A stretch of 64,000 nt of DNA from Atopobiaceae bacterium UBA1367 (GTDB lineage: Bacteria; Actinomycetota; Coriobacteriia; Coriobacteriales; Atopobiaceae). The notes beneath the pieces are model-generated. The model was not told the DNA's origin, did not search any database, and worked only from the letters and a program-made list of their open reading frames with translations. The translations under genes were made by a program, and so were the position numbers. Where the stretch lies: positions 94,689-158,688 of the forward strand of contig DBRN01000012.1 of assembly GCA_002305995.1 (NCBI GenBank). Direction: 5' to 3'. Below are positions 42,720-50,250 of the stretch, one piece after another (position 1 is the first letter of the stretch; the number at the start of each line of letters is the position of its first letter).

Positions 42720-43508
42720 CTACCAGCGACGGTCGCGCCAGAGGTAGTCGAGGTAGCGCCCGTTCTGCTGCTCCCAGCATGCCTCGCAGCGCCGTCCCTC
42801 GGGCTGGAGGTAGCGGTAGACGTCCGCACCCGCCCGCTCCAGCCGCTCGGTGTAGTCGATCTCGGCCTTCGCCTCGGGGCTCCCGGTGGCACCGTCCGTG
42901 CCCGCTCGCACGCGCCCCGCCTCGTGCTCGCCCCATGAGAGGTAGACGCGCGTGTCCGGATCGATGGAGGCGCCCCTCAGCTCTGCGCGCAGCTCGCACC
43001 CCCACAAGCGGATGCCGGTCGAGAGGCACGCAGCCTTCGAGAACGCGTCGTTGTGCGCGATGACGCCGTAGAGGCTCATGAGCCCTCCCATGCTCGAGCC
43101 CCCGATGCCCGTCGCCTCCCGGTGCGCCCAGGTGCGGAGGGTGGCGTCGGCCCAGGGCTTGACGTCATCGAGAATCCACCGAAACGTCTCCTCGCCCAGG
43201 CCGCCGATCTCATGGCCAAACCTGCGGCCGCGGTAGGGACAGTACTCGTCAAGGCGGGCATGGCCCTCATGGCTGCACTCCATGCCGACGACGATGAGGC
43301 GCTTGTCCCATCGGTCAAGGTAGTCCTTGAGCCCCCAGCTCTTGCCGTAGGTCGCCCGGTGATCAAAGAAGAGGTTGTGGCCGTCAAAGAAATACATGAC
43401 GGGATAGCGCTCCGGCGAGCTGTCGTGTCCGTCGGGCAGGTACACGTGAAGGGTGCGGGGCTGGCCTGCCGGGCCGTACCAGATGTCATGGGTGAAGACG
43501 TGTCCCAC
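42720..43508 (-). CDS. Alpha/beta-hydrolase, esterase D/A-like
   Basis: 262 residues with the serine nucleophile elbow GIGGSSMGGLMSLYG near residue 137, LHVYLPDGHDSS and VMYFFDGHNLFFD at the N-terminal beta strands, and a late acidic/His region (YLSWGEHEAG). This is the putative-esterase family (enterochelin esterase/esterase D-like). No signal peptide, so cytoplasmic. The GTG start follows AAGGAGGAG on the minus strand. Substrate unknown. Confidence 0.85.
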   Translation of the reverse strand: MGHVFTHDIWYGPAGQPRTLHVYLPDGHDSSPERYPVMYFFDGHNLFFDHRATYGKSWGLKDYLDRWDKRLIVVGMECSHEGHARLDEYCPYRGRRFGHEIGGLGEETFRWILDDVKPWADATLRTWAHREATGIGGSSMGGLMSLYGVIAHNDAFSKAACLSTGIRLWGCELRAELRGASIDPDTRVYLSWGEHEAGRVRAGTDGATGSPEAKAEIDYTERLERAGADVYRYLQPEGRRCEACWEQQNGRYLDYLWRDRRW

Positions 43509-43550
43509 GCGCTCCTCCTTTGCGATCGGAAGCTGTGGACTACTGTATCC

Positions 43551-43641
43551 CTTTTAGCGCGACAGGCGGGGGAGGACCTCCTCAAAGGTGGTCATGCGCT
43601 TCACCCTGCCCGCTTTTGGCGCGGCAGGCGGGGGAGGACCT
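43551..43641. repeat. Direct repeat pair in the esterase-tautomerase gap
   Basis: A 29-bp motif (CTTTT-GCGCG-CAGGCGGGGG core plus AGGACCT) occurs at 43551-43579 and again at 43613-43641 with two differences. Another short pair, GTGCC(C/T)GGCAGCC, lies at 43714 and 43775. The 328-bp gap 43509-43836 holds no gene I can support. Confidence 0.55.
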
Positions 43642-43836
43642 TGGGCCACTTCCCTGGAGTCCTGCCGTGTCCCGATGCCTCCGCGCGCGGCACCCGCGCC
43701 CCCTGCTCCATAGGTGCCCCGGCAGCCTGGAACCGGGATCCGAAGCCACCCATCCGAGGAGCCTGTCCCCACGAGTGCCCTGGCAGCCCGGCAGCGTACA
43801 ATGGGCACAGCGGAAACGACATGGATGGGAGCGGAC

Positions 43837-44184
43837 ATGCCCTTTGTTGACGTGCGGACCTCGGTGACCCTGACCGACGAGCAGAAGGAGGCCATCAAGG
43901 CCGACCTGGGACAGGCGGTCTCCGTCTTTGGCAAGGGGGAGGGCTTCCTCATGGTGGGCATTGCCGACGGCTACGACCTCTGGCTGGGGGGCCGCAAGCT
44001 CGACCGCGGCGCCTACGTCTCTTTCAGCATGATCGGCGACACGCCCGACGACGCCTGCGGGTCGTTTGTCGCGGCAGTCTGCGACATCCTCGAGCGCGCG
44101 GCCGCCGTCTCGGGCGACAGCACCTACGTCACCTTCCATCCCATGGAGCGCACGCGCTGGGGATGGAACGGGTCGACCTTCTAG
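43837..44184 (+). CDS. MIF-like tautomerase
   Basis: 115 residues starting MPFVDVRTSVTLTDEQKEAI and ending TRWGWNGSTF, the pattern of bacterial macrophage-migration-inhibitory-factor homologues and phenylpyruvate tautomerases. Pro2, the catalytic base after Met removal, is present. Position 43837 is chosen because it puts Pro second; an ATG four codons upstream would destroy this. Confidence 0.88.
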   Translation: MPFVDVRTSVTLTDEQKEAIKADLGQAVSVFGKGEGFLMVGIADGYDLWLGGRKLDRGAYVSFSMIGDTPDDACGSFVAAVCDILERAAAVSGDSTYVTFHPMERTRWGWNGSTF

Positions 44185-44337
44185 CGCGCCTCCGGCACCC
44201 CGCGAGGCCTGTCGCTGACGCGCCATATTGGCGAGTTGGCCCAATGATGCCGCGGCGTCTCGCGCGCTTGCTGGTGGCCTTGGTATGATGAGGGCACATC
44301 GGACACATCGGACATGCGACGCACCCTGGAGGCACCC

Positions 44338-45789
44338 ATGAGCAACCCTCTTGCAAGCGACCTGAATGCCCTGCGACAGGTGGTTGAGAAGTCCGCTCGG
44401 CATGGACGTTACGCCCAGACCTTCCACCTCGTGCCGCCCGTCGGCTGGCTCAACGACCCCAACGGCCTGTGCCAGCTGGGTGACACATATCACGCGTTCT
44501 TCCAATACTCTCCCTTCTCTGCGGAGGGCGGCGTGAAGATGTGGGGCCACAGCACCAGCTCCGACATGGTGCGCTGGTCCTACGAGGGCACGGCCCTCTA
44601 CCCCGACCAGCCCGTTGACGTGGGCGGCGTGTACTCGGGCAGCGCCTATGTCGAGGACGGTGTGATGCACGTCTTCTACACGGGCAACGTCAAGCACGAG
44701 GACGAGGACGGCTACGACTACGTCAACACCGGCCGCGAGGCCAACACGATCTACGTCACCTCCACCGACGGCGTGAACTTTGGTCCCAAGAAGCTCGTGA
44801 TGGGCAATGCCGACTACCCCGGCGATGACACCGAGCACGTGCGCGATCCCAAGGTATGGCGCGACGGGGACACCTACTACATGGTTCAGGGCGCTCGCAA
44901 GAAGGACGACACCGGCGAGGTGCTGGTCTTCTCCTCGCCCAACCTCGTGAACTGGGAGCTCTGTAACCGCATCACGTCCAACACCCGCTTCGGGTACATG
45001 TGGGAGTGTCCGGACTACTTCGAGCTTCCCGACACGGGTGAGTTCGCGCGCCACGAGGTCGTGCAGGTGCTCTCGGTCTCTCCGCAGGGCCTGCACGGCG
45101 GCGACTGGGATCGCCGGAACGTCTACCAGAGCGGATACTTCGTCCTGCTCGGCGACGTGACCAGCATCTGCACGCTGTTCCCCTTCGCCCTCTGGGATGC
45201 CGGCTTCGACTTCTATGCGCCGCAGACCTTCCAGACCGATGACGGGCGTCGCATCCTCATCGGGTGGATGGGCATGCCCGACGAGAAGTCCTACACCAAC
45301 CTCACGGTGCGCGACGGGTGGCAGCACTGCTTCACCGTCCCGCGCGAGGTGAGCGCCAAGAACGGCCGCGTCCTGCAGTGGCCCGTGCGCGAGCTCGAGT
45401 CGTACCGCACGAACGAGCAGCGCGTCAGCGACACGCTCGTCGCCAAGGACATGCGTGCGTTCGACCTCCTGGTGGATGGCATCGACGCCAACGAGCCCCT
45501 CACGATCGTCCTCGCCAACCAGCTGGAGCTCACCTGGCGCGACCGCCGATTCGAGATGCGCTTCACCGACGAGGACATGGAGTCGGTCGGTGCCGGGCGC
45601 AAGTCGCGCTTCGAGTTCCTCGACGAGCTCCGCAACGTGCGCGTGGTGTGCGACGTCTCGAGCGTCGAGGTGTTCGTCAACGACGGCGAGCTCACCTTCT
45701 CGTCGCGCTACTATCCCGTGGCGTATGGCATCGACGTGATGGCCCCGGGCGCGGAGATCAGCCTCTGGGATCTCGAGGCGGAGGCATAG
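44338..45789 (+). CDS. GH32 beta-fructosidase (sucrase / sucrose-6-phosphate hydrolase)
   Basis: 483 residues with a five-bladed propeller and beta-sandwich. Catalytic motifs: WLNDPNG (nucleophile Asp near residue 38), FRDP-equivalent HVRDPKVW, and the acid-base WECPDYF. No signal peptide, so it acts inside the cell on sucrose or sucrose-6-phosphate. ATG 44338 follows CTGGAGG. An extended -10 (TGGTATGAT at 44281-44289) and an inverted repeat ATTGG/CCAAT (44227-44244) upstream could be promoter and operator. Confidence 0.92.
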   Translation: MSNPLASDLNALRQVVEKSARHGRYAQTFHLVPPVGWLNDPNGLCQLGDTYHAFFQYSPFSAEGGVKMWGHSTSSDMVRWSYEGTALYPDQPVDVGGVYSGSAYVEDGVMHVFYTGNVKHEDEDGYDYVNTGREANTIYVTSTDGVNFGPKKLVMGNADYPGDDTEHVRDPKVWRDGDTYYMVQGARKKDDTGEVLVFSSPNLVNWELCNRITSNTRFGYMWECPDYFELPDTGEFARHEVVQVLSVSPQGLHGGDWDRRNVYQSGYFVLLGDVTSICTLFPFALWDAGFDFYAPQTFQTDDGRRILIGWMGMPDEKSYTNLTVRDGWQHCFTVPREVSAKNGRVLQWPVRELESYRTNEQRVSDTLVAKDMRAFDLLVDGIDANEPLTIVLANQLELTWRDRRFEMRFTDEDMESVGAGRKSRFEFLDELRNVRVVCDVSSVEVFVNDGELTFSSRYYPVAYGIDVMAPGAEISLWDLEAEA

Positions 45790-45889
45790 GAGGGCTCGTT
45801 CCCACGAAGGCATCGCCGAGGAGGCGCGCCCCGTGCGACCAGCTGTGGCGCGGGGGGCGTCTCGCATGGCCGGGCCGGAGGCAGGTGGC

Positions 45890-46756
45890 ATGGGACTGCG
45901 TGACAAGGTCCGCTCGCTGCTCCCCTGGGCGGGTGCAGGGCACGGGCGCCCCATAGCCGAGGGACGCATGCTCGACGTCCCCTCGGGCGAGAACTTCCGC
46001 GAGCTGGGGGGCTACGACACCCCAGATGGCAAGACGGCGTACCGACGCCTCGTGCGCGCCGGTTCCACGTCCTCCCTCTCCGAGGCCGACCTCCGCCGTC
46101 TCGAGGACTATGGCGTTCGTCTCGTCATCGACCTGCGCAGCGAGTTCGAGGCGCCGCGCCTGAGCGATCGCTTCGCACGCCGGAGGGGTGTCAGCTGGGT
46201 CAACGTCCCGCTCTTTGACTACGACCTCTCGGATCCGAGGCTCGCCGCCACCAGAGTCCCCGAGGGCAACTACCTCATCGACGGCTACGTGACGATGCTC
46301 TCCAACAGGCAGGCGATCCGGGACGTCTTCGAGTCGCTTGCGCAGACGCCTGTCGGGAGCGCCGCGCTGTTCCACTGCGCGGCGGGGATGGATCGCACGG
46401 GCATGACGGCGATGCTCCTGCTCGGCCTTGCGGGCGTCTCGCGCGAGCAGATCGTTGCCGACTACCTCTACTCCTTCGCATCTGTCGCGGACGTCGATCG
46501 CATGGTCTTCGGGGGCGAGCGGGTGCGTCTCCGCCCGGGCCGGTGGAACCCCCTGCCCGCGCGCAGGGAGGCCGTCGAGTTCATGCTCGATCGGGTGCAG
46601 GAGGGATATGGGTCCACTCGTGCGTATCTTGCGGCATGCGGGCTGACCGACGCATGTCTGGATGCCATGCGAGGTATGCTGTTGGGTCACACCGAGCGGG
46701 AGGTTGGATCCCCGACAGACGAGCGTCCTGGCGCGATGGCTGCCCAAGACGGGTGA
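45890..46756 (+). CDS. Tyrosine/serine phosphatase, paralogue 1
   Basis: 288 residues. The cysteine phosphatase loop is HCAAGMDRTG (Cx5R) near residue 163, and the N-terminus has the LipA/PtpB-type NFRELGGYDTPDGKTAYRRLVRAG. Likely a phosphotyrosine or phosphoinositide-type phosphatase. Similar to the protein at 59500-60264. The start at 45890 is chosen for GGAGG at 45876-45880. It ends 14 bp before the amylase gene, so they may be cotranscribed. Confidence 0.85.
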   Translation: MGLRDKVRSLLPWAGAGHGRPIAEGRMLDVPSGENFRELGGYDTPDGKTAYRRLVRAGSTSSLSEADLRRLEDYGVRLVIDLRSEFEAPRLSDRFARRRGVSWVNVPLFDYDLSDPRLAATRVPEGNYLIDGYVTMLSNRQAIRDVFESLAQTPVGSAALFHCAAGMDRTGMTAMLLLGLAGVSREQIVADYLYSFASVADVDRMVFGGERVRLRPGRWNPLPARREAVEFMLDRVQEGYGSTRAYLAACGLTDACLDAMRGMLLGHTEREVGSPTDERPGAMAAQDG

Positions 46757-46770
46757 TGGAGGCATCACAC

Positions 46771-48387
46771 ATGAGTGAAGAGCAGCTCAACGGTACCATG
46801 CTGCAGGGGTTTTCCTGGAACCTGCCTGCCGATGGGCAGCACTGGCGCAGGCTTGGCCAGATGGCCGACCGCCTTGTCTCCGAGGGCATCACCTCGGTGT
46901 GGATGCCGCCTGCCTACAAGGGGCAGGCCGGCGTCAGGGACGTGGGCTACGGCGTGTACGACCTGTGGGACCTGGGCGAGTTCGACCAGCGGGGCGGTGT
47001 CGCCACCAAGTACGGGACGCGCCGCGAGTACGTCTCGGCGGTGGTGGCGCTGAAGCAGTCGGGCATCGACGTGCTGGGCGACATCGTGCTCAACCACAAG
47101 ATGGGAGCCGACGAGGCAGAGGAGCTGATGGCGCGCCCCGTCGCCTCCGACAACCGCCTGTACGACATGGGTCCCCTGGAGCCGATCACCGCATGGACCC
47201 GCTTCACCTTCCCAGGGCGTGCGGGCGAGCTCGACGACTTCGTGTGGGACTGGACCTGCTTCAAGGGAGTCGACTACGACGCCTCGGGCGAGCGAGGGGG
47301 CCTGTGGCTCTTCGACGGCAAGGCATGGGACGACGACGTAAGCCATGAGATGGGCAACTACGACTATCTCATGGGCGTCGACATTGACCTGGGCAACCCC
47401 GACGTGTACGAGCAGCTCGTCAAGTGGGGCGCCTGGTATCTCGAGGCAAGCGGGGTGGACGGGTTTCGCCTTGATGCCATCAAGCACATGAGCCGCGCGT
47501 TCTACACCCGCTGGCTTGCCGACATGCGCGCCGCCGCCGGCAGGGAGCTGTTCTGCGTCGGCGAGTACTGGTCGCCGGGCGTACAGGACCTCGTGTCCTA
47601 CCTCGGCAGCGAGCCCGACATGAGCCTGTTCGACGTCCCCCTCCACTTTGCCTTCTACCAGGCATCGGTCGACAGGGAGCACATCGACTTCGCCCGCATG
47701 CTCGACGGCGCGTTCGTGACCGTCGACCCCGTGCATGCGGTCACGTTTGTGGACAACCACGACACGCAGCCCAACCAGGCGCTTGAGTCGACCGTGCAAC
47801 CATGGTTCAAGCCCGTGGCGTATGCCGTCATCCTGCTGCGCGAGGCGGGCTACCCCTGCGTCTTCTTCGCCGACCTCTTCGGCCTGCCCAGCGACGCGAT
47901 CCCCGCGGTTGCCGAGCTCCCCCTGCTCATGGAGATTCGCAGGCGCTTTGCCTATGGCGCCCAGCGCGACTACTTCGATGACCCGAGCCTTGTGGGCTGG
48001 ACACGAGAGGGCGACGGGTCGCGCGTGGGCAGCGGGGTGGCTGCGATCCTGTGGAACCAGCCGTCTCCGCAAGACGAGGGGGACGCCGACGCGTCCGGCG
48101 ATGCCGAGGGCGGCGAGGCCGGGGGCGGCAAGGCTGCCCCTCCTGTCGAGGAGCCGCAGGAGGCCGTGCCAGACCAGGAGGAGTCCTTGCCGACCAAGGC
48201 GATGTGCGTCGGCGCGCATCATGCGGGGGAGACCTGGCAGTGCGTGCTCGGTGACGTTGCCAGCGTGGAGATCGACGGCGAGGGTGTGGGGCGCTTCCCG
48301 GTGAGCACCACGTCGATGGTCGCGGTCTACGTTCCCGAGGATGCCGTCGCGAGGCTCGACCACATCCCCATCGTGATGTCACGCTAG
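46771..48387 (+). CDS. Intracellular alpha-amylase, GH13
   Basis: 538 residues of the GH13_5-like cytoplasmic amylase type: start NGTMLQGFSWNLPADGQHW, conserved regions DIVLNHKMGADE, DGFRLDAIKH (nucleophile Asp), VGEYWSPGV (acid Glu) and FVDNHDTQPNQ. No signal peptide. Odd feature: an acidic low-complexity segment of about 45 residues (around 430-475, rich in Glu, Asp, Ala, Gly and Pro) interrupts the C-terminal beta domain. GTGATGGAGG lies upstream of ATG 46771. It likely degrades internal glucan or glycogen. Confidence 0.93.
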   Translation: MSEEQLNGTMLQGFSWNLPADGQHWRRLGQMADRLVSEGITSVWMPPAYKGQAGVRDVGYGVYDLWDLGEFDQRGGVATKYGTRREYVSAVVALKQSGIDVLGDIVLNHKMGADEAEELMARPVASDNRLYDMGPLEPITAWTRFTFPGRAGELDDFVWDWTCFKGVDYDASGERGGLWLFDGKAWDDDVSHEMGNYDYLMGVDIDLGNPDVYEQLVKWGAWYLEASGVDGFRLDAIKHMSRAFYTRWLADMRAAAGRELFCVGEYWSPGVQDLVSYLGSEPDMSLFDVPLHFAFYQASVDREHIDFARMLDGAFVTVDPVHAVTFVDNHDTQPNQALESTVQPWFKPVAYAVILLREAGYPCVFFADLFGLPSDAIPAVAELPLLMEIRRRFAYGAQRDYFDDPSLVGWTREGDGSRVGSGVAAILWNQPSPQDEGDADASGDAEGGEAGGGKAAPPVEEPQEAVPDQEESLPTKAMCVGAHHAGETWQCVLGDVASVEIDGEGVGRFPVSTTSMVAVYVPEDAVARLDHIPIVMSR

Positions 48388-48474
48388 CCAGGCCGCTTGG
48401 GTGCCATCGTCTGTGGTGCCTAGGCCGCCTGTGGCTGGTCGCAGATTGCCGAGCACGGAGCGCGGTGGTTGAGG

Positions 48475-48505
48475 TAGAATAGCTGACGTGGCAAAAACGC
48501 CACGT
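48475..48505 (+). promoter_or_regulatory. Promoter -10 and leader hairpin of the cold-shock gene
   Basis: TAGAAT (48475-48480) lies 80 bp before the csp start. Immediately downstream ACGTGGC (48486-48492) pairs with GCCACGT (48499-48505) around an A-rich loop, at the very 5' end of the expected mRNA. Long structured 5' leaders are typical of csp mRNAs and stabilise or time their translation. Confidence 0.5.
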
Positions 48506-48559
48506 GTATCGCGCGGAAGCGCAGCAGTATGCCCCAAGGGCAAGAAAGAAAGGCACGTC

Positions 48560-48763
48560 ATGGCACAGGGTACTGTTAAGTGGTTCAACCCCGACAAGGG
48601 CTACGGCTTCATCTCTCGCGAGGATGGTGACGACCTGTTCGTCCACTACAGCGAGATCCAGATGGATGGCTTCAAGACCCTTGACGAGGGCCAGACCGTC
48701 GAGTTCGAGATCACCACGGGCCAGAATGGCAAGCTCCAGGCTTCCGCCGTCCACAAGATCTAA
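48560..48763 (+). CDS. Cold-shock protein (CspA family)
   Basis: 67-residue OB-fold RNA chaperone, [20 protein letters not shown] with RNP1 (KGYGFI) and RNP2 (DLFVHY). The start is preceded by GAAAGG at 48547-48552. Strong codon bias suggests high expression. A textbook terminator follows. Confidence 0.97.
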   Translation: MAQGTVKWFNPDKGYGFISREDGDDLFVHYSEIQMDGFKTLDEGQTVEFEITTGQNGKLQASAVHKI

Positions 48764-48792
48764 GCTGGTTTCTCTGCACGTGAGCTGAGAGG

Positions 48793-48817
48793 GGGTCGCT
48801 TCGGCGACCCCTTTTTC
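48793..48817 (+). terminator. Rho-independent terminator of csp
   Basis: GGGGTCGC, TTCG tetraloop, GCGACCCC, then TTTTT. The only classic T-tailed terminator with a UUCG loop in the window. Confidence 0.92.
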
Positions 48818-48824
48818 TGGCTCC

Positions 48825-49217
48825 TCAAGGCCTCTGGTGGGTAGCATCCAGAGACTCGGCCCGCTCCGAGAGGGGGAGTCCCAGCGCCCGCTGCATTGCT
48901 ATGAGTTTTCGCTTCGAGACGCCCAGCCGCGCGGCGACCACGCCATCGTCCCGGCGCTTCGTGGCCACCCTCGCCCAGGAGTCGTCTCCACAGCCATGTC
49001 CTGCGAGATAATGGACGATCGATGCGTTTGTCGACGAGGATGTCTGTGCTGCCTGCTGTGCCTCCCGATGGAAGCCGGACGACGCGGCGGCACAGGCCTC
49101 GATCTGGGCGATCGCGTTCTGGAGATTGGCGATGAGGGAGTCGTTGGCTGCCGTGGCCCTCGGGCACGATGAGCTGACCCCCCCACCCTCATGGGACAGG
49201 CTCCTTCTCGGAAACAC
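48825..49217 (-). CDS. Small protein of unknown function with a G7 tract at its likely true start (possible frameshift or phase switch)
   Basis: The frame encodes ATAANDSLIANLQNAIAQIE, a helical segment, and ends with HTH-like DDGVVAARLGVSKRKLIAMQ. Its only in-frame start is a GTG at 49217 without a ribosome site. A well-placed AGAAGGAG followed by ATG 49192 lies in another frame, and a run of seven G (49184-49178 on the minus strand) sits right after it. One extra G would join that ATG to this frame. So the gene is either switched off by the G tract, broken, or translated from the GTG by coupling. No firm family. Confidence 0.5.
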   Translation of the reverse strand: MFPRRSLSHEGGGVSSSCPRATAANDSLIANLQNAIAQIEACAAASSGFHREAQQAAQTSSSTNASIVHYLAGHGCGDDSWARVATKRRDDGVVAARLGVSKRKLIAMQRALGLPLSERAESLDATHQRP

Positions 49218-49226
49218 CGCGACTCG

Positions 49227-49508
49227 TCACATGCCAAGCAGCATGCTTGTCAACGTCTGGTCCGCATCATCAAACGTGAGCCCTATCGTCTGGATCGCGT
49301 CGGCATCGGAACGGATGAGATCCGTCCATGTGCGCAGGCCTGTCTCCAGGGCGGTGGTGCTGTCATGTATGGTGCCACCGGGGATGCCTGCGCTCGCTCC
49401 CGAAATGCTCTGCAGCGACATGCCGCCAAACGAGCTGGCGGAGCGTTCAAGCGTGTTTGCCTGGGCGGTGGCCGACTCAGCGCCGGAGTAGATCTCGGCT
49501 CGGGACAT
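49227..49508 (-). CDS. Small secreted-effector-like protein (possible type VII secretion substrate family)
   Basis: 93 residues: MSRAEIYSGAESATAQANTL ... DAIQTIGLTFDDADQTLTSM. It is helical, Ser/Ala/Thr-rich, lacks Cys and a signal peptide, and has the size and layout of WXG100-superfamily or SACOL2603-like (DUF3130) proteins encoded beside type VII effectors. No WXG motif is present, so this is a tentative family match. GGAGGGG precedes ATG 49508. No T7SS machinery or LXG toxin is in the window. Confidence 0.45.
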   Translation of the reverse strand: MSRAEIYSGAESATAQANTLERSASSFGGMSLQSISGASAGIPGGTIHDSTTALETGLRTWTDLIRSDADAIQTIGLTFDDADQTLTSMLLGM

Positions 49509-49692
49509 GCCCCTCCACTGCGCTGGCACTGCCCTGAGGCGCATTGCACAAAGCTTTGCAGCCTGCCCAAGAGACAGAGGTCTCTCATCAACGGGAGGGG
49601 GGGGATCATCTGTTTGTCGGAGGCGATCCTCGGCTCTGAGCGAAACCTTGCGGTAATTTGTCGGTGGTTTTTCTGATTCCCAATAAATTGAA

Positions 49693-50025
49693 CACCTACA
49701 AATTAACTTGTCAGTTGTTTTACCGCACCGGTAGCCCCATGTCTGAGACTATGGTGTCGAGAAGTACAGACAAACTGAAAAAGCGCTCTGTGTGACGCCC
49801 TATGGGCACCTACAAATCGAATCGTATGCATTCGGGCAACCTTCCGTACGGAAAGCCGCCGTGCGTTACGAGCACCATTCAGGCAAACGCATACGATTCG
49901 ATTTGTAGGTGCACTGTTGGCTTGATTTTGGGTCAGAAGAGAGATTGTCTGTACTTCTGCGACCAAGGCAAGCTTCGACGTGCTTGGTGGCGGCCGAAAT
50001 GTGCAGACATTTTAATTTGTAGGTG
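49693..50025. repeat. 333-bp element of three nested inverted repeats sharing one centre
   Basis: Outer pair CACCTACAAATTAA at 49693-49706 and its complement at 50012-50025. Middle pair AGAAGTACAGACAA at 49760-49773 and complement at 49945-49958. Inner pair of 24 perfect bases at 49806-49829 and 49889-49912, starting GCACCTACAAATCG. All three have their midpoint at 49859. CACCTACAAAT is shared by outer and inner arms, so four copies occur. The region is AT-richer than its surroundings and has no gene. The rest of 49509-50250 also has no supported gene; it holds a G8 run at 49597-49604 and a hairpin GGGTGC/GCACCC near 50118-50132. Confidence 0.85.
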
Positions 50026-50250
50026 GGTGTCGGACGCAGGGCTGGAATAAAGCACAGACAAATTCGGGGAGATGCTCAGGGCACGTTGGCCACGTGCCTC
50101 CGCCAGCGACTTCTCGGGTGCGGAGCACCCGGAGATGACCCCCTGATTCGGTCGGTCGGGCTGCCCTTGTCGGCGGGATGCCGAGAGGAACGGATAAAAT
50201 GGACAGGATTGTCGCATGAGGCGTCATGATGTCCCCGGGAGGCACGTCAA

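Noticed and set aside
49693..50025. Replication origin
   Set aside because: AT-richer with nested repeats, but no DnaA boxes (TTATCCACA-like) and no dnaA or dnaN nearby.
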